DNA of 64,000 nt from Cephalotus follicularis. Taxonomy: Eukaryota > Streptophyta > Magnoliopsida > Oxalidales > Cephalotaceae. How positions within the stretch are numbered: position 1 is the first letter of the stretch; every line of letters begins with the position of its first letter. A program made the translations under genes and the position numbers. The notes below the pieces were generated by a model that searched no databases, was not told where the DNA came from, and worked only from the letters and a program-made list of their open reading frames with translations. The DNA lies in the NCBI GenBank assembly GCA_001972305.1, contig BDDD01001672.1, forward strand, positions 120,219-184,218, read 5' to 3'. This document shows, one piece after another, positions 1 through 11,280 of this stretch.

Positions 1-1143
1 GCATACCAATCCTTTCCCAGAAGCATCGGTATAGACAGTGAAACCCTCATTCCCTTCCGGTAATTCCAACACTGGAGCCGAAACCAACCGACTCTTCAAC
101 TCTTGGAAACTTTCCTCACAGGAATCATCCCACACAAAGCTTGACTTCTTCTGAGTCAAGTACGTCAAAGGTGCAGCAAGCTTCGAAAACCATTTGATGA
201 ACCTTCGGTAATAGCCAGCCAATCCCAAGAAACTATGAACCTCAGTAATGTTTCTCGGTTGGGGCAAATCAACAACACTTTCTATCTTTGAAGGATCCAC
301 TGCCAATCCTTCACTCGACACAATGTGACCTAGGAAAGTCACATGATCCAACCAAAATTCGCACTTGTTGAATTTCGCGTATAGCCATTCCTTCCGTAGT
401 GTCTACAATACAATCCTCAAGTGCTGCATGTGTTCCTCAATGCTCTTTGAATAAATCAAGATGTCGTCTAGGAATATAACGACAAACTGGTCAAGGTATG
501 GTTGGAACACTTTGTTCATTAGACACATAAAGGCTGCAGGAGCATTTGTCAAACCAAACGGCTGTATCACAAACTCGTAATGCCCATATCTGGTTCGAAA
601 TGCGGTCTTCTCCACATCACCCTCTCTGATCCTCAACTGATGATAATCTGTTCTCAGGTCCAGTTTGGAGAATACAGTTGAGCCTTGCAATTAGTCGAAC
701 AACTCCTCAATATGTGGCAGAGGATACTTGTTCTTCACCGTTACCTGATTTAGCAGCCTGTAATCAATGCATAACCGCATCGATCCATCCTTCTTTTTCA
801 CAAGCAGAACCGGTGCTCCCCAAGGTGATACACTCCGTCTGTTAAAGCCCTTGTCAAGGTAATCCTATAATTGAATCTTTAGCTCCTTCAGTTCGGCAGG
901 AGCCATTCGGTACGGTGCTTTGGTTATAGGAGCAGTCCCAGGCAATAGCTCGATGCTGAACTCTAAATCTCTCTCTGGTGGCAACGAAGTGAGTTCATCT
1001 GGAAATACATCAGGAAATTCACATACAACAGGCACTTGCTCAATACTAGGCGTACCTTTCATATGATCAATCACATACGCCAAATAGCCTTCGCATCCTT
1101 GCTTAAGATACTTCTGTGCTCGAGTATATGAAATGATCGGACC
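1..1143 (-). pseudogene. Ty3/gypsy pol fragment (G0): RT and start of RNase H
   Basis: Reading right to left, this encodes the spacer after the protease ([20 protein letters not shown]), the reverse transcriptase fingers and palm, the RT thumb, and the first RNase H strand ([10 protein letters not shown]), which runs off the window edge at base 1. The RT catalytic motif FLDDILIYS is present near 450-480, and the YHQLRI and [11 protein letters not shown] motifs are intact. Stop codons near 868, 692 and 402 break the frame, so it is dead. It is very similar to the plus-strand fragment at 4752-6588, so both belong to one chromovirus family. Homology ends at about 1143, where LTR-like DNA begins; gag and protease are missing, which suggests a deletion junction. 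Confidence 0.9.
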
Positions 1144-1259
1144 AATCACCATCATGTCCTCAAAGGACCAGATAATCCATCAGTTATGCCTCAACGGGCC
1201 AACAATCCAGTCCGAGTCCGATATCTACCACCCGAAGGTTGGTAGTATCACATATCGAT

Positions 1260-1720
1260 GCTAACTGGCACGTAGTCGGGGAAAGCTCGATCAAACAATC
1301 AATCAAACACGTCCAAAGGACCAACCCCTACGAAGCGACGCTAACCGTCCCGGACCAGAAAAGCTCGCGGCTATCTGGCCCCAAGCTGGGAAAGCTCGCC
1401 CCATGTCCATACTAACCGTCCAGGGCTAGGAAAGCTCACAGGCTAACCGGCACATGGCTAGGAATAGCTCGACCATCCGTCAATGATGCTAACCGGCACC
1501 AAGCTAGGAAAGCGCACAGCTAACCGTCTCATGGTGCTAGGAAAGTTCAACAATCCAAAGATGCTAACCGGCCCCGAGCTAGGAAAGCGCGTAGCTAACC
1601 GTCCCGTGGTGCTAGGAAAACTCACAATCAATCAATAACATCCACGTTACTAGCACGGCGGCTAAGTAACAACAATCAATACACGGTAAACGATACTAGC
1701 ACGGTGGCTAAGTACCAACA
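1260..1720. repeat. Degenerate array of GCTAACCG / GCTAGGAAAG units
   Basis: Two short words alternate at least six times: gctaaccg(g/t)c and gctaggaaagc. Each is followed by a variable spacer, giving a compound unit of roughly 60-70 bp. The last units change to a tactagcacgg-ggctaagta form (about 1655-1715). It does not code. Similar words (gttagctaccc, ggttagcgacg) occur singly in the G1 LTR at 7670-7775, so this may be an amplified version of an LTR segment. Confidence 0.65.
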
Positions 1721-1980
1721 CTATTCACAATCACGATAACGGTGCAATCACAGCACACACAATACCACTCAAGTAATTTATAAAATAAATACTTGCAACA
1801 TGTATATTTGTCAATATATATAACAATCCTTTTGGAAAACATACTTTTCCATATAACAATGATTTAATAAACCATTTATACACTTCTAAAATGAAGAAAA
1901 TTTTAGAAAACAGGTGATAGCTCAATCAACAAGTGTATGCAACGCAAACATATGCTCAATAATGCAAACGGGCTCTATTC

Positions 1981-2273
1981 GCGTCAACATACACCATATA
2001 GGCTTTAATGTTCAACCCAATCACTTAAGCGTCGACGCTTAACTCTTAGCGTCAATGCTTTCAGCCAGAAACTTTACGCGTCAACATCCCATCCCTTTGG
2101 CGTCGATGCTCTGAGGTAGGAACCTCAGGCGTCAACGACATACGTGTCCATTCTCACACACAACGAATCGTGGCATCGACGTTTTCTGTAAGCGTCGACG
2201 TTTATCGCGAATCAGGACTCATTGTCTGTATAACAATCCATAGCGTCGACGCTTCTTTCCTAAGTGTCGATGG
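1981..2273. repeat. Phased palindrome array, GCGTCGACGC type
   Basis: Copies of GCGTCGACGC or one-to-two-base variants start at 1981, 2029, 2049, 2078, 2100, 2129, 2173, 2192, 2243 and 2264. Neighbouring steps are mostly 19-22 or 29 bp; larger gaps probably hide decayed units. The roughly 10-bp spacers differ from each other. The perfect unit is its own reverse complement and contains three CpG sites; most variants (gcgtcaacgc, gcgtcgatgc) are CpG transitions. Confidence 0.85.
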
Positions 2274-2520
2274 TTAAGCGAACCAAAACACGGTTCCTTC
2301 AACACGTCTCAAACCAATAGGACTCAATCATAAAACACATGCCATTCAATCCGCAATAATTGTAAAACGCAATATGCATTACAGGTTAACTATTCATAGC
2401 AACCCTAACAGAATCACAGTCACACAATTCACAATCCGCAACCCAAGCATTTCATCAATAGCAATACAATATTCTTGAACTCAAACTTGCATGTATAGCT
2501 TCCCCTACCTGTTACAGCAG

Positions 2521-3540
2521 AACAGTCGAGCCGCAGGTTCAATTACTGAACCTTTTCGATAATCGTTGAACCGAAGCCGGTTCTCGCCAATTGATCAATT
2601 CCTCGATGCCAAATCCAATTGCCACTCGCACACTACACATACAACACATTTCCGTTATGTTCGACACACAAAACATTTCGATCGCCGAAACGCCGGCCGG
2701 GTTCCGACCGACACAACCAGGCGACAAAACACCCATCAACGGGTTCCACATTGAACGGTCTACTCAGAACTGGTCAAGACTCGCCGAGAATCAGCGCCGA
2801 ACGCCGCGCCACGATCGGCAGTGAGTTGCGACTCACTGAGTCAACTCGCCGGACCTCCACAAGTCCGATCACCACCCAAAAACGCCACACATTCACCAGT
2901 CCTACACATCCATGGCCGTGACTCGCCAAGACTCGGCGCTAAAGGCGCGGTCCAAGGCGGCAGTGAGTCGACTCACTGAGTCGACTCATTCAACTGATTC
3001 CAGCCGTTTCCGGCCAAATCACGCCTCACCGGTGGTCGAAATGGCAAGAGCTAGCCATCTACACCAAAACCCAGGCCACCCGCGACGTTAACAACGCCGG
3101 GAAACGCCGGGAGGAGGCGCGTACAGTGACGACCGGGGAGAAGAAAAAGAAGAAAAAGAGAAGAAGGGGGAGGAGGTTACCGTCGGTTGGAGGCCCTGGG
3201 TTGACCGGCGTGCTCTCCCGGTCCGGTAGCTGGCTCCGACGTCCTCTCTCTCGCAATTCATAAGCATACGATCCATAACCATATGGCTTATGACCACACG
3301 TTCCGTAACCGCACAGTCTGCATCCGTTCAATCTGTAACCATACTATATCCATATCACTGGGTCTCCAAGAACCCAACATCTTACCCATTATTATTCCGC
3401 AACTCCCAATAACTTCCATTAGCACTTATTCCGTTAATCACTTTCAATCTCCCAACAGTAAGGATCCTACACTAGTATATCCAGCGCAGTTCCGCAACAA
3501 TCATACATCAGTCATACTCAAAACTGCTATAAGCTAGAAC
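2521..3540. other. GC-rich non-coding segment with gagtcgactc palindromes
   Basis: GC-rich from about 2700 to 3250, then an AT-richer tail. Palindromic words gagtcaactc (2838) and gagtcgactc (2965, 2978) lie among actcactgagt repeats. A purine-only tract (gaagaaaaagaag type) covers about 3138-3176. Several short open frames overlap on both strands, but none resembles a known protein. A similar GC-rich stretch with gagtcacgg and actcactgagt words lies in the C3 copia LTR at 48780-49050. Confidence 0.4.
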
Positions 3541-4751
3541 TTTAAATAATCACATCATGTCAGCGGAAGAATCAGTTGAATACATTTCAACTTTTATAAT
3601 CTCCCCAAAATCGGGCATGAATTATTCGTTTTCAAGACTATGCCCCCCTGTAAAGAAAACACATTTTATATATTCACACTCCCGAAGGAGGAACCAATAG
3701 TTCACAAATGGGCTCAGCCCTCATCAAACCACAATTCAATAGAATTATATCATTCTAGAACCTCAAGTGATGAATCCATTAAGATCAAACTCTTAAGATT
3801 TCTCAAAATTTCGGCATGAAGTATTCGTTTATCGGACTCCATGCCACCTGATAGACCACAGTTTATATGTTTGGGGTTTAACCCTCATATCATCACAATC
3901 TACATGCTGGGGGCTCCGCCCACACCAGACTACATCTCCATTAAGTCCAAATATATCGTTTGCATGCAAAGGATAATCCTTTCAATACCCTCTATGATGG
4001 GTTTGATCATATCCGATAACACCATACGCATGCGAAGGATAATCACGTCAAAACCTCAAATGATGGGTCTGATCATATCCAACAATATCATACATCGATC
4101 AAATGATGCACTGCCACATGCCGGCAGGTCCAATACATCAACACACATTTATATTCTCGCACTGCCACAAGCCGACAGGTCATATAATATAAAATAACAA
4201 GCCTCAAAATATCAGTTCCCTTACTTTATTCATATAACACAAGATAAGTTGGAGAAATATAATTTCTTACCATGCGCTTGTGTTGACTAATCACTGTAGC
4301 TGTCATATGAACCTGAACCTGACCCACTTCATTTCAATGAAACGGTCAGCAGCCAATGGCTGTGTACAATATACAAATGCAATGAATGTATGCAGAGGTG
4401 TAGCATATATATATACAATGTCAATCATGTGAGATGCGTACATAGCATAAGCAATGTGAACAATGTCATTTCATATTTATACAAGTCATAACACAATACG
4501 TCATCAGTAACTCTACCATATAACATCATCCGGGGCCTTTCGTCCCGTATCAATCCATGATTGTGCTCTACCCATTACACTTCACATCCGTTTACGGTCC
4601 ATAGACGTTTACGGTCAATATCCGTTCACTCGCAATCGAGTCCGAGCATCCACGCAATGCCCATCTATTCGATAACAGTCCATTCGACCGACATCCGACC
4701 AACAACGACCCATTCGATCATTAACCGTTCAATAACAGTTCATACAATCAC
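3541..4751. repeat. LTR-like DNA related to the G5 LTR
   Basis: A segment near 3650-3690 (cctgtaaagaaaac..., then cactcccgaaggagga) closely matches 25260-25305 inside the G5 LTR, in the same orientation. An internal repeat is visible: the stretch around 3600-3650 recurs in diverged form at 3800-3850. 4560-4750 is rich in short words such as ttcgat and gttca. No terminus was identified. The segment ends abruptly at the gag fragment at 4752. Confidence 0.45.
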
Positions 4752-5690
4752 TACCGCTTGTGGGGCGAGGCAACTTATTGGTGGGAGAGAATTGAAGCGA
4801 AATGGGAAACCCGTGGACTTGATAGGACTTAGGACAGATTCCAGTCCGAGTTTCTTGATACTTATGTACCGCAGATTGAACGAGATCATTGGGAGACAGA
4901 ACTCATGGAGTTACGCCAAGGAGAGATGACGGTAGCTCAATACCAGACTAGATTCGTGGAGCTGACGAGACACACACCTTATCTTGTTGAGGGTGAGTCA
5001 CGGATGATCCGAAGGTTCTTGAAAGGCCTTCGACCTGACATCAGATCTAAACTATTGATATTACAGCTGACCACTTTTATTGAGGTTGCTGAAAGAGCAA
5101 TGATTCTGGAAGCTGACGCGAATGAAAGGAGAGCAGAACGGTCTCGAGTTGTTCCATCGAGGGCTACACAGTCAGGGGGGCAGGGAAGTAATAATCCTAC
5201 TAAGTCAACCAGATTTGACAACAAAGGGCAAGGGAGTTCTCAACGCACACGATCAAGGACACCTAACCACAAATGTCAACAGAATGCAAGCGGATGTACC
5301 TTATGTGGTCGTCCGAATCATGATGAGTCTGAATGCTGGAAGAAGACGGGAAAGTGCTTGATGTGTGGTTCACAAGGTCACATAGTGATGAATTGCCCAA
5401 TGAGTAAGGAACAAGTACGCGACCAACAAGGAAGTGTTGGCGCTAGTGGCAGTGTTGCGGCGGCTCAACCGCGAAGAGACACCGGAAAGGGGATTATGAA
5501 AGGTAGGGTCTATACCTTATCTAAAGATGATGTGCCAGAATCTACTACTGTTGTGGGAGGTACTATCTATATATCTGGCATATTAGCTCATGTATTGATT
5601 GACCCTGGTGCAATGCATTCATTCATTGCATCTGAGTTTGCCATAAATTTCATGGCATTACTTATAGACTATCATATGTTTTGGAAGTGA
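4752..5690 (+). pseudogene. Gypsy gag-protease fragment (G1 family)
   Basis: The frame opens in mid-gag (YRLWGEATYWWERIEAKW), so the first part of gag is missing. It continues through the retrotransposon gag domain, a basic linker, two zinc-knuckle-like stretches (CTLCGRPNHDESEC and CLMCGSQGHIVMNC) and into an aspartic protease with the motif LIDPGAMHSF near 5597. Gypsy proteases usually have a T or S after GA, so M is a substitution at a conserved place. A stop at 4830-4832 replaces a tryptophan seen in the sister copy at 8930. The frame is lost near 5680, and the rest of the protein continues in another frame. Confidence 0.9.
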
Positions 5691-6588
5691 GTACTCCTGC
5701 AAGTACTTGTCTTTTATCTGATACTGTTATGAAAGACTGTGAAATCGTGATAGCTAGGATTAAACTATCTGCTGACTTGATAGTATTACCTATCCGAGAT
5801 TTTGATGTAATCTTGGGGATGGATTGGCTGTATGCTCATCATGCTTGTGTTGATTGCTACAACAAGATGATGACATTTTATTTACAAAATGGGCTTGAGT
5901 ACAAGTTTATCGGGGAGAAGAATGTTACTACTCCGATCATTTCATATACGCGAGCACAGAGATATCTCAAGAAAGGATGCGAAGGCTATTTAGCGTATGT
6001 GATTGATCATACAAAAGGTACGCCCAGTATTGAACAAGTACCTATTGTATGTGATTTTCCTGATGTATTTCCAGATGAACTCACTTCGTTGCCACCGGAG
6101 AGAGATATCGAGTTCAGTATTGAGCTGTTACCTGGAACTGCTCCTATATCAGAAGCACCATACAGAATGGCTCCTACTGAACTGAAGGAGTTGAAAGTTC
6201 AACTGCAAGATTATCTTGACAAAGGATTTATCAGACCGAGTGTATCACCGCGGGGAGCACCAGTTTTGTTTGTGAAGAAGAAGGATGGATCAATGCGGCT
6301 ATGCGTTGATTACAGGCTGCTGAATCAATTGACGGTAAAGAACAAGTATCCTCTACCACATATTGAGGAGTTGTTTGACCAATTTCAAGGCTCAAGTGTA
6401 TACTCCAAACTTGACCTGAGAACAGGTTACCATCAGTTAAGGATCAGAGAAGGTGATGTGGAGAAGACCGCATTTCGAACCAGATATGGGCATTACTAAT
6501 TTCTGATACTGCCGTTTGGTTTGACTAATGCTCCTGCAGCCTTTATGTGTCTAATGGAGAAAGTGTTCCAACCTTACCTGGACCAGTA
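5681..6588 (+). pseudogene. Gypsy protease end and reverse transcriptase fragment
   Basis: This continues the previous fragment one frame over: the protease C-terminal part ([11 protein letters not shown]), the spacer with [11 protein letters not shown], and RT from the fingers ([20 protein letters not shown]) to [10 protein letters not shown] stop at 6497-6499 breaks RT, then [11 protein letters not shown] follows in frame. The sequence stops just before the catalytic FLDD motif, at an abrupt junction near 6588 with the middle of an LTR. The fragment has RT sequence that element G1 to its right lacks, although it is otherwise the same family. Confidence 0.9.
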
Positions 6589-8337
6589 ATAACTTAATGA
6601 TTTCCTTAAGTATACCTACTGTTGAACATGCAAATCAGTAGATGGATTGAGAAAATTATTCGGAATAAAGGAAATGTTAAAAGGGAAGTCAAGACTTAGA
6701 AAACTTGATGATTAAGCTACTATTGGAATTGAAATGGTTATGAGTAATTATTGAACTTACTGGTACTGATGCATGTATTCATAAACAAACATGCATAGAT
6801 TGATTCTGTTGGAATTGAAAGAGTGATTTGTGAAAAGTGACTTGGAACTCAAAGAGAAAGATCAAACTCAATTGATCTTGGGATAGCAATTTGAGGTAGG
6901 GGTAATGATATGTTATAGAAGATATAATATGCATATTATGTATGGTTATTTTCTGCATGATTACATGTGTTGCATTGATTTGAAATTGAAATTGTATTGC
7001 ATGACATGCCACTGCCTGCATTTTCTGGGCAGAGGCAGTCGACTGCCACCGTTGGCAGTCGACTACACAACCAATCCAGTCAGCTACCAAGGGAAAGCAG
7101 TCGACTACACAACCCAACAGTCGGCTAATCTTGAGGGCAGCCGACTGTTCTGGGTCGAAAATGCATAAATTGATCGAATTGCTACTGTTTGGTGTTGTTA
7201 TTAAATTGTATATGCCACAATTATATAGTAGCTACTGTTTGATGATATTTAACATCGATACTATTATATTTCAACGATTGAACGAGTTATGTATCAAATG
7301 TACAAACAAGGTTTGACTACCGTTTTCAAAAGAAAAACTATCATTTACAAGAAGCTACTGATTTATCACCTACTGTTTTACTACCTACTGTTTTGTTTCC
7401 AACTGGAAACCACTACTGTTACTGATATCGTTTCCCTCCTATGAGATGTACGATTACTGAATTGTTAATGTTTCTAAATAAAAAAAATTTCATATTGCAT
7501 ATTATACACATATGTAATATTACATTGAATTGCACTGATTGAATTGATTGTCTATGTTTACTGCCGTTAGTCGAGTGATAGGAGCCATCACTGACTACGG
7601 AGGTGGTCCTATGTGCCAGGAGTTGGCTAGAGCATCCACCCAAACTGTTCTGCATCGCAGATATTGATTGTTAGCTACCCGCAAAAATGTCGGTGGTACT
7701 GTTTGCCTCCTGTCATCAGCAGAGATGGGATGATAGCTAGGTGGTTTGGCGTAGGCTAGGGGTTAGCGACGTCTCGAGCCCAATGCTGGTCTTCGGACAA
7801 ACTACTGTACTGATTGATTGTACCCTTGTGTGGTATTATTGCATATGGATTATTTATGGCCACTTGGCATGATTGCTTATATATTAGCTCATCAAATGTT
7901 ATTTTGATATAAACTGTCATACCTGTTGCATTCATATATTCCTTAGCATGCATTATCTTCCTACTTAGCCAAGTGAGGACAACGGCTAACCCGTACAATT
8001 TCAGATTAGGCAAGGACATTTGGAGACTGCTGCTGAAGCTCGGAGAGCTTATATTAACTTTTAAGGTAATTATTTTCCTTATGGTGTATTATGTTGTATA
8101 GAACGGATCACATCCCGTGTTACTGTTGTACTTCCTTATGTACAAGGATGTTATTTGGCTTGTACCTGCACGTAGTATGGGATGCGTGCGGATGAATTAT
8201 GTTTTATAATCCAGTTTTAACTGCTTCCGCTTATGTATTCGAATTGTTAATGAGATTGCTGGATTATTTATGCTTATTCCTGATATCACCATATATGCTT
8301 GTCCATTATACGTGAATGGAAATAACAGGGTGTGACA
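6589..8337 (+). repeat. G1 5' LTR, missing its first ~835 bp
   Basis: It aligns base by base with 11862-13585 of the 3' LTR with few differences. It ends ...gggtgtgaca, against ...gggtgttaca in the 3' LTR, and the PBS follows after 4 bp. Its start is the junction with an RT fragment rather than TG. Confidence 0.92.
7036..7147. repeat. Phased palindrome array, CAGTCGACTG type (6 units)
   Basis: Units start at 7036, 7056, 7077, 7098, 7118 and 7138, i.e. steps of 20, 21, 21, 20 and 20 bp. The first is the perfect palindrome CAGTCGACTG; others end in A or carry single transitions. Spacers are 10-11 bp and mostly unlike each other, although acacaacc recurs. Confidence 0.93.
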
Positions 8338-8341
8338 AGCA

Positions 8342-8353
8342 TGGTATCAGAGC
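8342..8353 (+). other. G1 primer-binding site
   Basis: TGGTATCAGAGC lies four bases after the LTR end. This is the usual plant match to the 3' end of initiator tRNA-Met and primes minus-strand DNA synthesis. Confidence 0.92.
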
Positions 8354-8443
8354 ATATTCCATATATGCTAAGCTGGGATAAGTTTCTCAGAAATTGAGTA
8401 AAATATTTCCTAATGATTTTTTTCATTCCATATAGGAAACAAA

Positions 8444-9412
8444 ATGGATCGAAGGAGTGGTAGACGTGGAAGGCGTAGAGCTGACGAGGAGATCAATACC
8501 CTGCCTGTTCACGAGAATGCCCCGGAAGTAAATGTTCCTCCAGTACACGATGAGAGGAGTAGTTTCGAACGCATGGCCGATCTTTTCCAACAGTAGATCC
8601 AAGCCAATGCTGCAAACATGGAACAGATGAGATAGATATATGAGGCTACTCAAGCCCGACAGTGTGTTCCAGAAGTAAACCATGTGGGCCATTTTGGCAG
8701 AGACCTGGAGCGGTTCATGCGACAAAATCCTCCGACCTTTAATGGTGAGTTGAATGCTACCATAGCTGAACGGTGGATCAGGGACCTGGAGACGATATTT
8801 ACTGCTCTGGGATGCACTGATGACTAAAAGCTTAGTTTTGCTGTGTACCGCTTGTGGGGGGAGGCAACATATTGGTGGGAGAGAATTGAAGCGAAATGGG
8901 AAACCCGTGGACTTGATAGGACTTGGGACAGATTCCAGTCCGAGTTTCTTGATACTTATGTACCGCAGATTGAACGAGATCGTTGGGAGACAGAACTGAT
9001 GGAGTTACGCCAAGGAGATATGACGGTAGCTCAATACCATACTAGATTCATGGAGCTGGCGAGACACACACCTTATCTTGTTGAGGGTGAGTCACGGATG
9101 ATCCGAAGGTTCTTGAAAGGCCTTCGACCTGACATCAGAGCTAAACTATTGATATTACAGCTGACCACTTTTGTTGATGTTGCTGAAAGAGCAATGATTC
9201 TGGAAGCTGACGCGAATGAAAGGAGAGCAGAACGGTCTCGAGTTGTTCCATCGAGGGCTACACAGTCAGGGGGGCAGGGAAGTAATAATCCTGCTAAGTC
9301 AACCAGATTTGACAACAGAGGGCAAGGGAGTTCTCAACGCACACGATCAAGGACACCTAACCACAACCGTCAACAGAATGCAAGCGGATGTACCTTCTGT
9401 GGTCGTCTGCGA
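8444..9412 (+). pseudogene. G1 gag, truncated at the zinc knuckle
   Basis: The start ATG is the first after the PBS leader, opening MDRRSGRRGRRADEE. The N-terminal third has three stops (two TAG and one TAA, near 8597, 8633 and 8825). The gag domain follows (FNGELNATIAERWIRDLE through YRLWGEATYWWERIEAKW to FLKGLRPDIRAKLL), then a basic Q/S/R-rich linker and the first half of a zinc knuckle (CTFCGR). There the sequence jumps to the end of RNase H and runs into a stop. The knuckle's H and last C are lost, so RNA packaging would be impaired even without the stops. Confidence 0.92.
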
Positions 9413-10983
9413 ATGTAGTGGCTGATGCGCTGAGTCGCAAGGCGATGATTGCAGGAGCTACGGTTTCACAATGGAAGCTATTGGAGGAAATTCAGAGTTG
9501 GAATCCGTTCATGGTTTCCCGAGGAGTGATTGTGGCAAGTATGAGAGCACAACCGGAACTTCTCGAGCGCATTCTGACTGCTCAGTACAGTGACACTGAA
9601 TTGTGGAGTATTCGTGATATCCTAGACACTGATTCTGAGTTCTCCGTACATACCGATGGCATCTTAAGGTTCCGTGGAAGGATATGTATTCCAGATGACG
9701 GGAGTATCAAGAATGAATTACTGCAACAAACTCACAAATCTAGATACAGTGTTCACCCAGGAAGTTCCAAGATGTGGCACGGCCTGAAAAAGAACTACTG
9801 GGGGAGTGGTATGAAGAGAGAAATTGCTGAATATATAGCAAGATGTTTGACCTGTCAGAGAGTGAAGGCTGAACATCAGAATCCTGCGGGACTGCTACAC
9901 TCGCTACCAGTGGTTGAATGGAAATGGGAGCATGTGACCATGGACTTTGTGTCGGGAATGCCGCGGTCACGGAATCAGCATGAGGCAGTGTGGGTTGTTG
10001 TGGATAGACTTACTAAGTCCTCACACTTTCTTCTGATGAACATGACATATTCTATCGAGAAGCTTGCTCGATTGTATATCCGGGAGATAGTGAGATTACA
10101 TGGGGTACCGGTCAGTATTGTCTGCGACCGTGACGCTAGATTTACTTCAAGGTTCTGGAAGAAGTTCCAAGCAGCTATGGGCACGACCTTGAACTTTAGC
10201 ACTGCATTTCACCCACAGACAGACGGACAGTCCGAGCGTACTATCCAGACTCTGGAGGATATGTTACGGGCATGCATGATTGATTTTGCTGGGAGTTGGG
10301 AAGATCATCTGGCATTGATTGAATTTTCTTACAACAATAGTTTTCACACAAGCATTGGAATGGCTCTGTATGAAGCCTTGTACGGAAGGAAATGCAGATC
10401 ACCTATTTGCTGGGATGAGGTAGGTGAGAGAGAAGTGCTTGGACCGGACTTGGTATAGGAAACCACTGATAAAGTAGAGATGATCAAGAAGAGACTGTTA
10501 ACTGCACAGAGTCGGCAGAAGAGTTACGCCGACAGCGAGAGAAGAAAGTTGGAATTTGAGAAGGGAGATCATGTGTTCTTGAAGATCTCGCCATCGAAAG
10601 GGATATACCGTTTTGCCCTCAAAGGGAAGCTGGCTCCAAAGTATATTGGACCTTACGAGATACTGGAGAGAGTAGGGGAGGTAGCATATCAGATTGCACT
10701 ACCGCCTAGCTTGTTGGATGTGCATAACGTATTTCAAGTTTCCATGTTACGGAAATACGTACCCGACCCATCTCACATTTTGAGCTACGACCTTGGATTC
10801 ATCAGTCCTAGATTGACTTATGAAGAAAGGCCGACGAGGATTGTTGATCGAATGGAAAAGGTTCTGAGCAACAAGACCATCCCTATGGTCAAAGTGTTGT
10901 GACGTTTTCATGGAGCTGAGGAAGCTACGTGGGAACGTTAGGATGAAATGAAGGAAACATTTCCCCACCTATTTGGAATGTAA
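9403..10983 (+). pseudogene. G1 RNase H end and integrase with chromodomain-like tail
   Basis: The frame begins at the RNase H C-terminus (NVVADALSRK). It continues with the integrase HHCC zinc domain (HPGSSKMW...CLTCQRVK), the catalytic core with all three acidic residues visible (D of MDFVSGMP, D of CDRDARFTS, E of DGQSERTIQ), the GPY/F module (YIGPYEILERVGEVAYQ) and a chromodomain-like tail (TIPMVKVL...EEATWER). Three stops interrupt a single frame: TAG at 10456, TGA at 10900 and TAG at 10939. Otherwise it reaches its natural stop at 10981-10983. The tail places G1 with chromoviruses, whose integrases are thought to target heterochromatin. Confidence 0.92.
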
Positions 10984-11013
10984 TGAAGGACTAAATTCGA
11001 GGACGAATTTTAT

Positions 11014-11027
11014 TTAAGGAGGGGGAA
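11014..11027 (+). other. G1 polypurine tract
   Basis: A purine-rich run (ttaaggagggggaa) directly before the TGTAATAACC start of the 3' LTR, where plus-strand DNA synthesis is primed. Confidence 0.88.
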
Positions 11028-11201
11028 TGTAATAACCGCAACTTCAGTTAATGTATATTGATCTAATTTTGAAATAAAATATGCATTTTTATTGAGTTAT
11101 TTGTCCAATTATATTGATTCCTATGATTGGTAATTGCTTGGGGTGATTGGATGTACAATTGGAGATGTATCAAAGATTAGGAAACCCTAAACCAGCTCAA
11201 A

Positions 11202-11280
11202 CAGCCGACTGTCATTGGGCAACAGTCGACTGTTTGCCACGTGATGAAGGCAGTCGACTGCCACCATAGCCAGTCGACTG
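11202..11280. repeat. Phased palindrome array near the G1 LTR start (4 units)
   Basis: Units start at 11202 (CAGCCGACTG), 11223, 11251 and 11271 (all CAGTCGACTG). Steps are 21, 28 and 20 bp. The single 28-bp step also occurs inside the arrays at 20310 and 34574. Confidence 0.92.

Larger units (their letters stand above)
1144..2520. repeat. LTR-like sequence next to the G0 pol fragment
   Basis: Non-coding. It holds two different arrays (described separately) and an AT-rich stretch near 1730-1920. The order of parts (array, then a TTCCCCTACCT-type segment at about 2500) resembles the minus-strand G4 LTRs near 27830 and 41520, so I read it as part of a minus-strand gypsy LTR. Neither terminus is identified. 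Confidence 0.5.

Noticed and set aside
2539-3331. Cluster of short frames, both strands
   Set aside because: GC-rich non-coding segment; no similarity to any protein family and no consistent frame.
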